NCBI GenBank assembly: GCA_031259795.1
Contig: JAIRLA010000190.1
Span: forward strand, 1-23,965
From: Azoarcus sp.
GTDB lineage: Bacteria; Pseudomonadota; Gammaproteobacteria; Burkholderiales; Rhodocyclaceae
Length of the DNA stretch: 23,965 bases
Direction: 5' to 3'
Shown here: positions 5,748-16,389 of the stretch, piece after piece
Numbering within the stretch: the first letter of the stretch is position 1
Layout of the letters: each line of letters starts with the position of its first letter
Made by a program: the position numbers and the translations under genes
Notes under the pieces: model-generated
What the model was told of the DNA's origin: nothing
Database searches by the model: none
What the model saw: the letters and a program-made list of their open reading frames with translations, nothing else

Positions 5748-6683
5748 GTGCATATCACCGTGCTACTCCAAGAAGCGGCCAACGCCCTGGCGATCAGGAG
5801 CGGGGGTGTTTACGTCGACGGCACCTTCGGGCGCGGCGGCCACAGCCGCGAGGTGCTCGGCAGGCTGGACGCGGCGGGGCGTCTCATCGCGCTCGACCGC
5901 GATCCGCGGGCGATCGCCGCCGGGCGCGCCATCGGCGATCCGCGCTTCACGCTCGTCCATGCGCCGTTCAGCGCACTGGCCGAAGTGCTCGACCGCCTCG
6001 GCGTGGACGAAATCGACGGCGCGCTCTTCGATCTCGGGGTGTCTTCGCCCCAACTCGACGATGCGGCGCGGGGAATGAGTTTTCGTTTCGATGCGCCGCT
6101 CGACATGCGCATGGATACCAGCCGCGGCCAGACCGCGGCGCAATGGCTGGCGGATGCTTCCGTCGCCCAGATTACCGAGGTGCTCAGGGAATATGGAGAA
6201 GAACGGTTTGCTCATGCGATTGCAAAGACGGTTGCAACTGCTCGGACAAGGGGAGCTATTGCGACCACAGGACAATTTGCCGCGCTCGTGGAAAAGGCGG
6301 TCCGTACACGCGAGCCGGGGCGGCACCCGGCGACGCGCAGCTTCCAGGCTCTACGGATTTTCATTAACCAGGAACTCGAAGAACTGAAACAGGTTTTGCC
6401 GATCTGCGCGCGGCGGTTGCGGGCCGGGGGGCGGCTGGTGGTCATCAGCTTTCACTCGCTCGAAGATCGCATCGTCAAGCGCTTCATGCGCAGTGAGGCG
6501 ACGCCGGCGCGCCTGCCGGCGCGCCTGCCCGTGCGCGCGGCGGAATTGCCGCCGCCGCGGCTCGCTCTCGTCGGGCGGGCGCGGCGTCCCGGCGCGGACG
6601 AAGTGGCGGCCAATCCGCGCGCGCGCAGCGCGGTGATGCGGGTGGCCGAACGGCTCGGGCCATGCGCGGGAGCGGCGGCATGA
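5748..6683 (+). CDS. rsmH: 16S rRNA (cytosine(1402)-N(4))-methyltransferase
   Basis: RsmH (MraW) methylates N4 of C1402 in 16S rRNA using S-adenosylmethionine. Visible motifs are [12 protein letters not shown] and ALDRDP for SAM binding, [11 protein letters not shown], the family block [15 protein letters not shown], and [13 protein letters not shown] near the C-terminus. It is 311 residues from the GTG at 5748, which lies 6-8 nt after a GAGGGGG; a GTG at 5742 and a TTG at 5727 are in frame but fit less well before HITVLLQEA. It ends in an ATGA overlap with ftsL. A patch at about 6186-6290 is visibly lower in GC than the rest of the gene, although the protein there stays conserved. Confidence 0.95.
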   Translation: MHITVLLQEAANALAIRSGGVYVDGTFGRGGHSREVLGRLDAAGRLIALDRDPRAIAAGRAIGDPRFTLVHAPFSALAEVLDRLGVDEIDGALFDLGVSSPQLDDAARGMSFRFDAPLDMRMDTSRGQTAAQWLADASVAQITEVLREYGEERFAHAIAKTVATARTRGAIATTGQFAALVEKAVRTREPGRHPATRSFQALRIFINQELEELKQVLPICARRLRAGGRLVVISFHSLEDRIVKRFMRSEATPARLPARLPVRAAELPPPRLALVGRARRPGADEVAANPRARSAVMRVAERLGPCAGAAA

Positions 6684-6958
6684 TCCGTGTCGATGCTTTT
6701 TTCATCGCCTTGCTCTTCGTGCTCGCCGCGGCCAGCGCCCTCGGCGTCATCTCGTCGCAGCATCGCGCCCGCAAACTGTACATCGCCCTTGAATACGAGC
6801 AGCGCCGCGTCGCCAATCTGGAAGAAGACTGGCGGCGCCTGCAACTCGAACAAGGCGTCCTGACCGAATATCGCCAAGTGGAAAGAATCGCCCGCGAACG
6901 CTTGCGGATGGCGCCGCCCGGCGCCGGGCAGATCGTGGTACTGGAGGACAGGCCATGA
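6680..6958 (+). CDS. ftsL: cell division protein FtsL
   Basis: A 92-residue bitopic inner-membrane protein with a short cytoplasmic start, one membrane helix (about residues 5-24) and a periplasmic coiled coil ([20 protein letters not shown] onward). It partners FtsQ and FtsB and activates FtsW-FtsI. Identity comes from this architecture plus its place between rsmH and ftsI; sequence conservation in the family is low, but [10 protein letters not shown] is typical of betaproteobacterial FtsL. The ATG at 6680 overlaps the rsmH stop (ATGA) and follows a GGGAG. An ATG at 6662 would add six residues. Confidence 0.92.
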   Translation: MIRVDAFFIALLFVLAAASALGVISSQHRARKLYIALEYEQRRVANLEEDWRRLQLEQGVLTEYRQVERIARERLRMAPPGAGQIVVLEDRP

Positions 6959-8718
6959 GCCGCACGCCCAAGGCGGTCACGTTCAACCACAACCCGCTGC
7001 TCCAGCTCGGGTTGTCGCGCTGGCGCGCGCGCCTGGTGCTGCTCGCGCTGCTCGTGGGCATGGCCGTGCTGGCGGGGCGCTCGCTTTACCTGCAATGCTT
7101 CGACAACGAGCACAAGGCCAAGGGCAAGGATATTTACGTGCGGGTGCGCAACGTGCCGGCGGCGCGGGGGCGCATCACCGACCGCGATGGAAACATGCTG
7201 GCGGCCAGCACTTCGGTGAAGTCGATCTGGGCGATTCCGTCCGACGCCAGCCAGTTGAAACCGGAACAACTGCGGCGACTGGCCCAATTGCTGGGCATGA
7301 ACACCACCGAACTGAATGCCCGTCTCGCCGCCGGGGGCGGTTTCGCCTTTCTCAAGCGTCATGTCCCGCCCGAACTCGCCGACGAGGTCACCGCGCTCGA
7401 TCTGCCCGGCATTCACCAGCAGGACGAATATCGCCGCTTTTATCCAAATGGCGAGGTCATGGCGCACATGCTTGGTTATACCAGCATCGATGATCGCGGC
7501 CAGGCGGGGATCGAACTCGGCTTCGAGCGCACGCTCGCCGGGAAAATGGGCAAGCGGCGGATCGTCAGGGATTTGCACGGGCGGGTGGTGGAGGATGTGG
7601 AATACATCGACCAGCCGAGCGAAGGCGGGGATGTGGCGCTGGCGATGGACGCCAACATCCAGTACCTCGCCTACACGGCGCTGCGCGAAGCGATGCGGCA
7701 GCATCGCGCCAAGGCGGGTTCGATCGTGGTGATCGACGTACACACCGGGGAAGTGCTGGCGCTGGTCAATGCTCCGACCTTCAACCCCAACAACCGCGCC
7801 CAGCTCACCGGCGCGCACCTGCGCAACCGGGTCTTCACCGATGTCTTCGAGCCGGGGTCGATCATGAAGCCCTTCGTTGCCGCGATGGCGCTCGAAAGCG
7901 GCAGGTTCACCTCGACGACGCCGATCGACACCAATTCCGGACGCATGAGCATCGGCAACCGCGTCATCCACGACACGCACGCCTACCGCACGCTCACCGT
8001 GGCCGAAATCATCCAGAAATCGTCCAACATCGGCGCGGCGAAGATCGCGCTGGAATTCCCTCCCGAGCATATGTGGTCGTTCTACAAGCAGCTTGGCTTC
8101 GGCTCGCCGCTGCGGCTCGGCCTCCCCGGCGAGGCCAGCGGCAACCTGCGCCCGCCCCAAAGCTGGAAGCCGGTCGAACAGGCGACGATGGCCTACGGGC
8201 ATGGCGTCTCCGTCACCCTGATCCAGGTGGCGCGCGCCTATCTCGCATTTGCCCGCGACGGCGAACTGCTGCCCTTGTCGCTGACCCGGGTCGATGTCCC
8301 GCCGCGCGGGACGCGGGTACTTTCGCCGCGGGTCGCCCGCGAGGTGCGCAAGATGCTGGAAACCGTGGTCAACACGGGCGGCACGGCCACGCGCGCCCAG
8401 GTTGCGAGCTACCGGGTGGCGGGCAAGACCGGCACCGCCAACAAGATCGAGAACAAGCGTTACGTCAATAAATACGTGTCATCCTTCGTCGGCCTCGCGC
8501 CGGTCTCGAATCCGCGCCTCGTCGTGGCGGTGGCGATCGACGAACCGTCGGCCGGACAACATTTCGGCGGTACGGTGGCGGCGCCCGTGTTCGCAAAAGT
8601 GGTCGAAGGCGCGCTGCGCTCGCTCGGCGTCGCCCCCGATGTGCGGCCCACGCCTCCACAACTGACGGCGATGGCCGATGGCCAGCCGTCCCGCAAACCG
8701 GCGCGGAGGGACATGTAA
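6955..8718 (+). CDS. ftsI: septal peptidoglycan transpeptidase FtsI (PBP3)
   Basis: 587 residues, usual for a class B penicillin-binding protein. A single membrane helix (about 26-44) anchors it. The dimerisation/pedestal domain includes RGRITDRDGNMLA (71-83). The transpeptidase domain carries SIMK (Ser302 nucleophile, Lys305), SSN (356-358) and KTGTAN (491-496). It cross-links septal lipid II-derived glycan made by FtsW and is the target of beta-lactams. The start overlaps ftsL (ATGA) and the stop shares one base with murE (TAATG). Confidence 0.97.
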   Translation: MSRTPKAVTFNHNPLLQLGLSRWRARLVLLALLVGMAVLAGRSLYLQCFDNEHKAKGKDIYVRVRNVPAARGRITDRDGNMLAASTSVKSIWAIPSDASQLKPEQLRRLAQLLGMNTTELNARLAAGGGFAFLKRHVPPELADEVTALDLPGIHQQDEYRRFYPNGEVMAHMLGYTSIDDRGQAGIELGFERTLAGKMGKRRIVRDLHGRVVEDVEYIDQPSEGGDVALAMDANIQYLAYTALREAMRQHRAKAGSIVVIDVHTGEVLALVNAPTFNPNNRAQLTGAHLRNRVFTDVFEPGSIMKPFVAAMALESGRFTSTTPIDTNSGRMSIGNRVIHDTHAYRTLTVAEIIQKSSNIGAAKIALEFPPEHMWSFYKQLGFGSPLRLGLPGEASGNLRPPQSWKPVEQATMAYGHGVSVTLIQVARAYLAFARDGELLPLSLTRVDVPPRGTRVLSPRVAREVRKMLETVVNTGGTATRAQVASYRVAGKTGTANKIENKRYVNKYVSSFVGLAPVSNPRLVVAVAIDEPSAGQHFGGTVAAPVFAKVVEGALRSLGVAPDVRPTPPQLTAMADGQPSRKPARRDM

Positions 8719-10214
8719 TGACAACGCATGCCGCCAATGTGCTTGCCCGGCTTGCCCAGGCCGGGGTGCGGCCGCGCGCCATCACCGCCGATTCGCGCCA
8801 GGTTGGCGCGGGCGATGTTTTCGCCGCCTGGCCGGGCGCGGCGCGCGACGGGCGGCGCTATATCGGCGAGGCGATTTCCCGTGGCGCGGCGGCGGTTCTT
8901 TTTGAAGCCGGCGACGGTTTCCAGCCGCCCGAAAGCGGCGGACGCCCGCTGATCGCGGTCGATGGCCTGCGCGCGCTGGCCGGACATCTGGCGCACGAGA
9001 TTCATGGGCGGCCTTCGGAAAAGTTGTGGCTGGCCGGAGTGACCGGCACCAACGGTAAAACTTCCGTCAGCCAATGGTTGGCGAAGGCGCTCGAAACTTT
9101 CGATGTGCGCTGCGGTGTGATCGGCACGCTGGGCAACGGTTTTCCCGATGCCCTGGCCGCCGGGGTCAACACCACCCCGGACGCGCTCGAACTGCACCGG
9201 CTGCTGGCCGGATTCGCGGCGGACGGGGCGTGCGCCGCGGCGATGGAGGTCTCATCGATCGGACTCGACCAGGGACGGGTCAATGGCGCGCGTTTCAACG
9301 TGGCGATTTTCACCAATCTCACGCGCGATCATCTCGATTATCACGGCTCGATACAGGCTTATGCCAAAGCCAAGGCGCGGCTGTTCGACTCGCCCGGCCT
9401 CGATGTGGCGGTCATCAATCTCGACGACGATTTCGGTCTCGGCGAAGCAAGACGCCTGACGGCGCGCGGCGTGAACGTGACCGGCTACGCCACGGCGGCG
9501 GGACGCGCCGCGCCCGGCGCGCGCATGCTCCTCGGGGAGCGCGCGCGCGCCAGCGCCGGAGGACTGTGTTTCGATCTGTCGTGGGAAGGACAGCGCGCGG
9601 AACTGGAAGTCCGTCTCGCGGGCATGTTCAACGTTTCCAATCTGCTCGCGGTCATCGGCGCGCTGCTCGCGCGCGGCGTGGAGCTGGACGATGCGTTGCG
9701 GGCGGCGAAAACACTCGCGCCGCCGCCCGGGCGCATGCAACTCGTGGGAGGCGAGGGCGAGCCGCTGGTGATCGTCGACTATGCCCACACGCCGGATGCG
9801 CTCGCCAAGGCGCTCGAAGCCGGACGCGATTCGGCGCGCGCGCGCGGCGGCCATCTGATCTGCGTATTCGGCTGCGGCGGCGAACGCGACGCCGGCAAGC
9901 GTCCATTGATGGGCGAGGCCGCCAGCCGCCTGGCCGACCGGGTCATCGTCACCAGCGACAACCCGCGCGGCGAGCCGCCGCAAAAGATCATCGACGCCAT
10001 TCTCGCGGGCGCGGGCGCGGCGGCGGAAGCCGTGCCCGGACGCGCGGAAGCGATCCGCGCCGCGGTCGATGGCGCCGATGCGCGCGATGTCATCGTTCTT
10101 GCCGGCAAAGGGCATGAACCTTATCAGGAGATCCTTGGCGAGCGGCGGCCATTTTCCGATTGCGACCAGGCGGCGCGGGCGCTCGCGGCGCGGCGGGGGA
10201 GGGTTGCGGCATGA
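8718..10214 (+). CDS. murE: UDP-MurNAc-tripeptide synthetase MurE (meso-DAP adding)
   Basis: 498 residues. Cytoplasmic Mur ligase that adds the third residue to UDP-MurNAc-L-Ala-D-Glu with ATP. It has the P-loop TGTNGKTS (109-116), MEVSSIGLDQGR, TNLTRDHLDYHG, a YAKAKARLF segment holding the carbamylated lysine, and VDYAHTPDAL. The DNPR motif (414-417) is the one that selects meso-diaminopimelate over lysine, so the wall is predicted to be DAP type. Start and stop overlap ftsI and murF. Confidence 0.97.
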   Translation: MTTHAANVLARLAQAGVRPRAITADSRQVGAGDVFAAWPGAARDGRRYIGEAISRGAAAVLFEAGDGFQPPESGGRPLIAVDGLRALAGHLAHEIHGRPSEKLWLAGVTGTNGKTSVSQWLAKALETFDVRCGVIGTLGNGFPDALAAGVNTTPDALELHRLLAGFAADGACAAAMEVSSIGLDQGRVNGARFNVAIFTNLTRDHLDYHGSIQAYAKAKARLFDSPGLDVAVINLDDDFGLGEARRLTARGVNVTGYATAAGRAAPGARMLLGERARASAGGLCFDLSWEGQRAELEVRLAGMFNVSNLLAVIGALLARGVELDDALRAAKTLAPPPGRMQLVGGEGEPLVIVDYAHTPDALAKALEAGRDSARARGGHLICVFGCGGERDAGKRPLMGEAASRLADRVIVTSDNPRGEPPQKIIDAILAGAGAAAEAVPGRAEAIRAAVDGADARDVIVLAGKGHEPYQEILGERRPFSDCDQAARALAARRGRVAA

Positions 10215-11611
10215 TGACGCTTGCCGAAGCCGCCACCCTGCTTGCTCCGCGCGGCGCCCGCATCACGGGCGCGGCGCGTTTTACGGCGGTGGGCACCGAC
10301 AGCCGGGCCATCGTGCCGGAGCAGCTTTTCGTGGCCTTGCGCGGCGAGCATTTCGACGGCCACGCCTTTGCCGACGCGGCGCTCGCTTCCGGCGCGGCGG
10401 CGGCGATGGTCGACGCGCGCTGGGCGCGGGAACATCCGCGGGACGAGAACGCGCCGTTCATCATTGTCGATGACACGCGCCTCGCCCTCGGCGCGCTGGC
10501 GGCGGGCTGGCGCGGGCGTTTCGACATTCCGCTCATCGGCGTCACCGGCAGCAACGGCAAGACCACGGTCAAGGAAATGTGCGCGGCGATCCTGCGCGCC
10601 TGGGCTGGAGATGATGACGAAATACTCGCCACGCAGGGCAATTTCAACAACGACATCGGCCTGCCGCTCACCCTGCTCGGCCTGCGCGCGCATCACAAGG
10701 CGGCGGTGATCGAAATGGGGATGAACCATCCCGGCGAGATCGCCTATCTCGCCGGACTGACGCGGCCCACGGTGGCCCTGGTCAACAACGCCCAGCGCGC
10801 CCATCTCGCGGGATTGGGCACGCTCGCCGAAATCGCGCGCGAAAAGGGCTGCATCCATGACGGACTCGTCGACGGCGGCGTGGCGGTCATCAACGTCGAC
10901 GACGCGCACGCCGGCGGCTGGCTGGCGGCCAACGCCCACCGCGAAGTGGTGAGCTTCGGCATGACGGGGCCGGCGACGGTGCGGGGGCGCTGCACGCTGC
11001 ACGGCCTGGGCGGAAAACTGGAACTCGATACGCCGCAGGGCCGCGCCGAATGCGAATTGCGGGTGCCGGGCGTGCATAACGCCCACAACGCGCTGGCCGC
11101 CGCCGCCGCCTGCCTCGCGGCGGGCGCGCCGCTCGCGGCGGTGGCGGCGGGACTCGCGGGCTACGGCGGCGCGCATGGCCGCCTGCAACGGCGCGCGGGG
11201 CCGCGCGGCGCCCTCATCCTCGACGACAGCTACAACGCCAACCCGGATTCGGTGCGCGCCGCCATCGACGTGCTCACGCTCATGCCCGGCCGCACCTTTC
11301 TCGTCCTCGGCGACATGGGCGAAGTCGGGGAGAGCAGCGCGCAGGCGCACGACGAAGTGGGCGGCTATGCAAAAAGCAAGGGGGTCTGCGAACTGCTCAC
11401 CCTCGGGGCGATGAGCGCCGTGGCCGTGCGCAATTTCGGCGAAGGCGGCCAGCATTTCGGTTCGGCCGAGGCGCTGACGGCGGCGCTCGCGCCAAGGCTC
11501 GACGCCAACGCCACCGTACTGGTGAAAGGTTCGCGCTTCATGCGCATGGAACGGGTGACGGATGCGCTGGCCGCGCTGGCCGCCGCCCCGGCCCTGGAGG
11601 GACATGGCTGA
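10211..11611 (+). CDS. murF: UDP-MurNAc-tripeptide--D-Ala-D-Ala ligase MurF
   Basis: 466 residues. Cytoplasmic ATP-dependent ligase that joins D-Ala-D-Ala to the tripeptide precursor, the last cytoplasmic step before MraY. It shows the P-loop TGSNGKTT (112-119), [36 protein letters not shown] and [11 protein letters not shown]. The ATG at 10211 overlaps the murE stop and follows a GGGGGAGGG run; a second ATG comes directly after it. The reading frame is open further upstream inside murE, but that part is not MurF-like. Its D-Ala-D-Ala substrate is made by Ddl, encoded later in the same operon. Confidence 0.97.
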   Translation: MMTLAEAATLLAPRGARITGAARFTAVGTDSRAIVPEQLFVALRGEHFDGHAFADAALASGAAAAMVDARWAREHPRDENAPFIIVDDTRLALGALAAGWRGRFDIPLIGVTGSNGKTTVKEMCAAILRAWAGDDDEILATQGNFNNDIGLPLTLLGLRAHHKAAVIEMGMNHPGEIAYLAGLTRPTVALVNNAQRAHLAGLGTLAEIAREKGCIHDGLVDGGVAVINVDDAHAGGWLAANAHREVVSFGMTGPATVRGRCTLHGLGGKLELDTPQGRAECELRVPGVHNAHNALAAAAACLAAGAPLAAVAAGLAGYGGAHGRLQRRAGPRGALILDDSYNANPDSVRAAIDVLTLMPGRTFLVLGDMGEVGESSAQAHDEVGGYAKSKGVCELLTLGAMSAVAVRNFGEGGQHFGSAEALTAALAPRLDANATVLVKGSRFMRMERVTDALAALAAAPALEGHG

Positions 11612-12726
11612 TGCTGCTCGAACTCGCCCAGTGGATTGGTCAATACGTCCGCGGCTTCAACGTATTCAGCTATATCACGCTGCGCACGGTGCTCGCGGCG
11701 ATGACAGCGCTCTTTTTCTCGCTCGCCCTCGGGCCGCGGGTGATCCGCTGGCTGGCCGCCAAGAAGATCGGCCAGGCGGTGCGCACCGACGGCCCGCAGA
11801 CACACCTCATCAAGTCCGGCACGCCCACGATGGGCGGCATCCTGATCCTGATCGCGGTGGCGCTGACGACGCTGCTCTGGGGCGATCTGTCCAACCGCTA
11901 TGTGTGGACGGTGCTCGTGGTCACGCTCGGCTTCGGCATCATCGGCTGGTACGACGACTGGAAAAAAGTGGTGTACCGCGACCCGAACGGGCTGGCCGCG
12001 CGCTGGAAGTTCTTCTGGCAATCGGTGCTCGGAATCGGCGCGGCGCTTTTTCTCGCCTTCTCCACCGACAATCCGGCGCAGATGACGGCACAGACGGAAC
12101 TCATCGTGCCGTTCTTCAAGAGCATCGCCTATCCGCTGGGCGTTTTCGGCTTCGTGGCGCTGACCTATTTCGTCATCGTCGGCACCTCCAACGCGGTCAA
12201 CCTCACCGACGGCCTCGACGGGCTGGCCATCATGCCAACGGTGATGGTGGCCGCCGCGCTCGCCATCTTCGCCTACGCGACCGGCAACGTCGTGCTCGCC
12301 AAGTATCTGCTCATTCCCTACGTGCCGGGCGCGGGCGAACTTTGCATCCTGCTGGGCGCGATCACCGGGGCGGGGCTGGGCTTCCTGTGGTTCAACGCCT
12401 ATCCGGCGGAAGTGTTCATGGGGGATGTCGGCGCGCTGGCCCTCGGCGCCGCCCTCGGTTGCGTGGCCGTCATCGTGCGGCAGGAAATCGTGCTGTTCAT
12501 CATGGGAGGACTCTTCGTCGCGGAAACGCTTTCCGTCATGGTGCAGGTGAGTTGGTTCAAGTACACCAAGAAAAAATACGGCGAGGGCCGCCGCATCCTG
12601 CTCATGGCGCCATTGCACCACCATTTCGAACAGAGCGGCTGGAAGGAAACCCAGGTCGTGGTGCGCTTCTGGATCATCACCATCATGCTGGTGCTGTTCG
12701 GCCTGTCGACGCTGAAGCTGAGATGA
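11611..12726 (+). CDS. mraY: phospho-MurNAc-pentapeptide transferase MraY
   Basis: A 371-residue integral membrane protein with many hydrophobic helices. It transfers phospho-MurNAc-pentapeptide to undecaprenyl phosphate to make lipid I. Catalytic aspartates appear in GWYDDWKK (Asp115, Asp116) and [11 protein letters not shown] (Asp272). [11 protein letters not shown] (194-204) binds nucleotide, and the PLHHHFE motif (335-340) is typical. GDVGALALG instead of GDVGSLALG is, from memory, also seen in Burkholderia. One base is shared with murF (TGATG) and ATGA with murD. Confidence 0.97.
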   Translation: MLLELAQWIGQYVRGFNVFSYITLRTVLAAMTALFFSLALGPRVIRWLAAKKIGQAVRTDGPQTHLIKSGTPTMGGILILIAVALTTLLWGDLSNRYVWTVLVVTLGFGIIGWYDDWKKVVYRDPNGLAARWKFFWQSVLGIGAALFLAFSTDNPAQMTAQTELIVPFFKSIAYPLGVFGFVALTYFVIVGTSNAVNLTDGLDGLAIMPTVMVAAALAIFAYATGNVVLAKYLLIPYVPGAGELCILLGAITGAGLGFLWFNAYPAEVFMGDVGALALGAALGCVAVIVRQEIVLFIMGGLFVAETLSVMVQVSWFKYTKKKYGEGRRILLMAPLHHHFEQSGWKETQVVVRFWIITIMLVLFGLSTLKLR

Positions 12727-14096
12727 ACATGGAACTGGCGGGCAAGCGCTTCGTGGTGGCGGGGCTGGGCGAATCCGGGCTGGCGATGGCGAAATGGCTT
12801 CATCGCCAGGGCGCCGCCGTACGCGTCGCCGACAGCCGCGCGGAGCCGCCCGGGCGCGCGGCGCTCGCCGCCGCCGCGCCGGAAATCGAAGTGACCGCCG
12901 GGCCGTTCCAAGCCGGGACGTTCGCGGCGGCGGACTGCATCGCGCTCTCCCCCGGCGTGCCCATGTCGACGCCGGCCATCGCCGCCGCCGCCGGGAACAC
13001 GCCCATCGTCTCCGAAGTGGATCTGTTCTTCGACGCGATCGCGGCCTATACCCCGGAAGCAAAAGTGCTGGCGATCACCGGCTCGAACGGCAAGACCACG
13101 ACCACGGCCCTGACCGCGCATTTGCTCGATGGCGCGGGGATTCCGGCTGTCGCCTGCGGCAACATCTCGCCCGCGATGCTGGAGGCGCTGATGGCGGCGC
13201 AGGATGCGGGCCGCCCGCCGCGCGCCTGGGTGCTGGAGCTTTCCAGCTTCCAACTGGAGAACGCGCACCGCCTGACGGCCCATGCGGCGGCGGTGCTGAA
13301 CGTGAGCGAGGATCATCTGGATCGCTACGCGGACATGAGCGCCTACGCCGCGGCCAAGGCGCGCATCTTCCAGCATCCCGCCACCGTCCGGATACTCAAC
13401 CGCGACGACGAACGCAGTCTCGCCATGGGCGGCTGCGGCCGCGGCATGGTGACATTCGGTCTCGATCCCGCGCCCCGCGCCGGACATTACGGCATCGCGC
13501 AAGGAGCCATCCGGCTTGGCGAAGAGCGCCTGGTCGCTCTCGATGAACTCCCCGTGAAAGGACTGCACAACGCCGCCAACGTCATGGCGGCGCTGGCCCT
13601 GTGCCGCGCCGTCGGCGTACAGGCCGGGCAAGTCCTCCCCGCGCTCGGCGCGTTCAGGGGCCTGCCGCATCGCGTTGAACCCGTGGCGGAAATCGGCGGC
13701 GTGCTCTATGTCGACGACTCCAAGGGCACCAATGTCGGCGCGACGCTCGCCGCCATCGAAGGCATGGGGCGGCCCGTCGCCATCATCCTCGGCGGCGACG
13801 GCAAGGGGCAGGATTTCCGTCCCCTGAAAGAGGCGCTGCGCCGCCATGGCCGCGCCGCGGCCCTGATCGGACAGGACGGCGCGGCCATCGCCGCGGCCAT
13901 CGCCGGTTGCGGCCTGCCCGCGCAAACCTTCGCCGATCTGGAAAGCGCCGTGCGCTGGCTCGCGGGCGAGGCCCGTTCCGGCGACTGCGTACTGCTGTCG
14001 CCCGCCTGCGCAAGCTGGGACATGTTCCGCGATTACGCGCACCGCGCCCAGGTTTTCGTAGACGCGGTGCGGGCGCTGCCGGGAGAAAGAGCATGA
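12723..14096 (+). CDS. murD: UDP-MurNAc-L-Ala--D-glutamate ligase MurD
   Basis: 457 residues. Cytoplasmic Mur ligase adding D-Glu. An N-terminal Rossmann-like UMAG-binding part ([17 protein letters not shown]) is followed by the P-loop TGSNGKTT (119-126), [19 protein letters not shown], and the C-terminal [12 protein letters not shown] and [11 protein letters not shown] with [10 protein letters not shown]. The frame is open far upstream through mraY and murF, but the ATG at 12723, overlapping the mraY stop (ATGA), gives the proper N-terminus; an ATG at 12729 is also possible. The ribosome site is weak, so translation may depend on coupling to mraY. Confidence 0.96.
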   Translation: MNMELAGKRFVVAGLGESGLAMAKWLHRQGAAVRVADSRAEPPGRAALAAAAPEIEVTAGPFQAGTFAAADCIALSPGVPMSTPAIAAAAGNTPIVSEVDLFFDAIAAYTPEAKVLAITGSNGKTTTTALTAHLLDGAGIPAVACGNISPAMLEALMAAQDAGRPPRAWVLELSSFQLENAHRLTAHAAAVLNVSEDHLDRYADMSAYAAAKARIFQHPATVRILNRDDERSLAMGGCGRGMVTFGLDPAPRAGHYGIAQGAIRLGEERLVALDELPVKGLHNAANVMAALALCRAVGVQAGQVLPALGAFRGLPHRVEPVAEIGGVLYVDDSKGTNVGATLAAIEGMGRPVAIILGGDGKGQDFRPLKEALRRHGRAAALIGQDGAAIAAAIAGCGLPAQTFADLESAVRWLAGEARSGDCVLLSPACASWDMFRDYAHRAQVFVDAVRALPGERA

Positions 14097-15322
14097 AGCT
14101 CGCCGGCCTCCTGCGCGGCTTTTTCTCCTTTCCGGCGCGCGACGGCGACATCGCCGCGCGCACGGTCGGACGCCTGATCAATCCGAGGGCGGCGGTGCGC
14201 GAACTCGATCCGGTACTGACCTGGTCGGCGGCGGCCCTGCTGGCGTTCGGGCTGGTGATGGTCTACTCGGCCTCCATCGTGACCGCCGAAGACGAGCTTT
14301 TCACCGGCTACCAGGCGGATTACTTCCTGATCCGGCATACGATTTTCCTTGCCGTGGGCGTGGCGGCGGGGCTGGCCGTCTTCCGCGTTCCGATGGTGCA
14401 CTGGCAGCGCATGGCGCCGTGGCTTTTCCTGATCGGCGTCCTGCTGCTGCTGGTGACGCTGGTTCCGGGAATCGGCCACAAGGTCGGCGGCGCGCGGCGC
14501 TGGCTGCCGCTCGGGCCGGTGAATCTGCAAGCCTCCGAACTGATGAAACTTTTCGTGGCGATCTATGCCGCCGACTACACCGTGCGCAAGCTCGATGTGA
14601 TGAGCAGCTTCAAGAAGGGTTTCATGCCGATGATGGGCGTGATTCTCTTCGTCGGCTGCCTGTTGCTGTTCGAGCCGGACTTCGGCGCTTTCGTCGTGGT
14701 CGCCATCATCGCCTTCGGGGTGCTCTTCCTCGGCGGGGTCAACATTCGCCTGTTCTTCCTGCTGGGCGTCGCCGCGCTGATCGGTTTCATCATCCTGATC
14801 TGGATTTCACCCTACCGGCGCGACCGCATCTTCAGCTTCATGAATCCCTGGGACGATCCCTTCAACAAGGGCTACCAGCTCACGCACGCGCTGATGGCCT
14901 TCGGGCGCGGCGAATGGCTGGGGGTCGGACTGGGGGCCGGTTTCGAAAAACAGTTCTACCTGCCGGAATCGCACACCGATTTCCTGCTCGCGGTGATCGC
15001 CGAAGAACTCGGCTTCGTCGGGGTGGCCGCGGTGATCCTGCTGTTCGCCTTTCTCATACAAAGAGCGTTCGTCATTGGCCGCGAAGCGATCCGGCTCGAA
15101 CGTTATTTTTCCGGACTGGCGGCGCAGGCGATCGGCCTGTGGATCGGAGGACAGGCCCTCATCAGCATGGGCGTCAACATGGGGGCGCTGCCCACCAAGG
15201 GCCTGACCCTGCCGCTGATGAGCTACGGCGGCTCCGGACTGCTCGCCAACTGCCTCGCCCTGGGCATCCTGCTGCGCATCGACTGGGAAACGCGGCTGCT
15301 GAAGCGGGGAGGCGCGGCATGA
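14093..15322 (+). CDS. ftsW: septal peptidoglycan glycosyltransferase FtsW
   Basis: A 409-residue SEDS-family membrane protein with about ten hydrophobic helices. It polymerises lipid II at the septum together with FtsI. The catalytic aspartate lies in PESHTDF (Asp297), followed by [10 protein letters not shown]. The late motif [17 protein letters not shown] (366-382) is diagnostic. A roughly 40-residue cytoplasmic N-terminus precedes the first helix. The ATG at 14093 overlaps the murD stop and follows GGGAGAAAG. Confidence 0.96.
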   Translation: MKLAGLLRGFFSFPARDGDIAARTVGRLINPRAAVRELDPVLTWSAAALLAFGLVMVYSASIVTAEDELFTGYQADYFLIRHTIFLAVGVAAGLAVFRVPMVHWQRMAPWLFLIGVLLLLVTLVPGIGHKVGGARRWLPLGPVNLQASELMKLFVAIYAADYTVRKLDVMSSFKKGFMPMMGVILFVGCLLLFEPDFGAFVVVAIIAFGVLFLGGVNIRLFFLLGVAALIGFIILIWISPYRRDRIFSFMNPWDDPFNKGYQLTHALMAFGRGEWLGVGLGAGFEKQFYLPESHTDFLLAVIAEELGFVGVAAVILLFAFLIQRAFVIGREAIRLERYFSGLAAQAIGLWIGGQALISMGVNMGALPTKGLTLPLMSYGGSGLLANCLALGILLRIDWETRLLKRGGAA

Positions 15323-16389
15323 AAACGCTGCTGATGATGGCCGGCGGCACGGGCGGCCATATTTTCCCCGGCATCGCCATCGGCGAATGCCTGCGCGCGC
15401 GCGGCTGGCGCGTGGTGTGGCTCGGCAATCCGGACGGCATGGAAGCGCGGCTCGTGCCGGAGCGCGGTTTCGAGATGGAAGGCCTGCGTTTCGGCGCGCT
15501 GCGCGGCAAAGGGCTGGCGCGCAAACTCATGCTGCCGTTCAACCTCCTGTCGGGGTGCTGGAAAGCCTGGCGGGTGCTGGCGCGGGTGCGCCCCGACGTG
15601 GTCGTCGGCATGGGCGGCTACATCAGCTTTCCCGCCGGGGTGATGGCGGGGTTGACGGGTTTTCCCCTGGTGCTGCACGAACAGAATTCCGTTGCCGGGC
15701 TGGCCAACCGCGTACTTGCCCGCCTGGCCCGCCGCGTGCTGACGGGTTTTCCCGATGTATTGCCGCGCGCGCGCTGGGTGGGCAATCCGGTGCGCGGCGA
15801 AATCGTCGCCGTGCCGCCTCCGGCGGAGCGTTTCGCCGGACGCGGAGGGCCGCTGCGCCTGCTGGTGGTCGGCGGCAGCCTCGGCGCCGCGGCGCTCAAC
15901 GAGGCCACGCCGCGCGCGCTGGCGCTGATTCCCGCCGAGCGCCGCCCATTGGTGGTGCACCAGGCGGGCGCAAAACAGATCGACGCCCTGCGGGCCGCAT
16001 ACGCCGGGGCGGGCATCGAGGGCGATCTGCGCCCGTTCATCGACGACATGGCCGCCGCCTATGCCGAAGCCGATCTGGTGCTGTGCCGGGCCGGCGCGCT
16101 CACCATCGCCGAACTGACGGCGGCGGGCGCGGCCAGCATACTGGTGCCCTTCCCCCACGCGGTAGACGACCACCAGACGGTCAACGCGCACTTTCTCGCC
16201 GCGCGGGAGGCGGCATGGCTGTTGCCGCAGACCGGATTGACCCCGGAAAAACTGGCGGAAATGCTGACGGACGCCAGCCGCCCCCAATTGCTGCGCATGG
16301 CCGGGAACGCGCGCGCGCTGGCGCGTCCGCTCGCCAGCGAAGAAGTGGCGAAGGCCTGCGAGGAACTCGCGGGCGGGAGCGCGGCATGA
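15319..16389 (+). CDS. murG: UDP-GlcNAc:lipid I transferase MurG
   Basis: 356 residues. GT28-family enzyme at the inner face of the membrane that adds GlcNAc to lipid I to make lipid II. Motifs are [10 protein letters not shown] (9-18), [24 protein letters not shown] (120-131), [24 protein letters not shown] and [10 protein letters not shown] for the UDP-GlcNAc site (278-286 region). It is linked by ATGA overlaps to ftsW before it and murC after it. Confidence 0.97.
   Translation: MKTLLMMAGGTGGHIFPGIAIGECLRARGWRVVWLGNPDGMEARLVPERGFEMEGLRFGALRGKGLARKLMLPFNLLSGCWKAWRVLARVRPDVVVGMGGYISFPAGVMAGLTGFPLVLHEQNSVAGLANRVLARLARRVLTGFPDVLPRARWVGNPVRGEIVAVPPPAERFAGRGGPLRLLVVGGSLGAAALNEATPRALALIPAERRPLVVHQAGAKQIDALRAAYAGAGIEGDLRPFIDDMAAAYAEADLVLCRAGALTIAELTAAGAASILVPFPHAVDDHQTVNAHFLAAREAAWLLPQTGLTPEKLAEMLTDASRPQLLRMAGNARALARPLASEEVAKACEELAGGSAA

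Noticed and set aside
6484..8202. 572-codon minus-strand frame opposite ftsI
   Set aside because: Antisense shadow of a high-GC gene with complete catalytic motifs on the + strand.
11562..14096. 844-codon frame as a fused protein ending in MurD
   Set aside because: The part before 12723 is out-of-frame translation of murF and mraY; MurD begins at the ATG overlapping the mraY stop.
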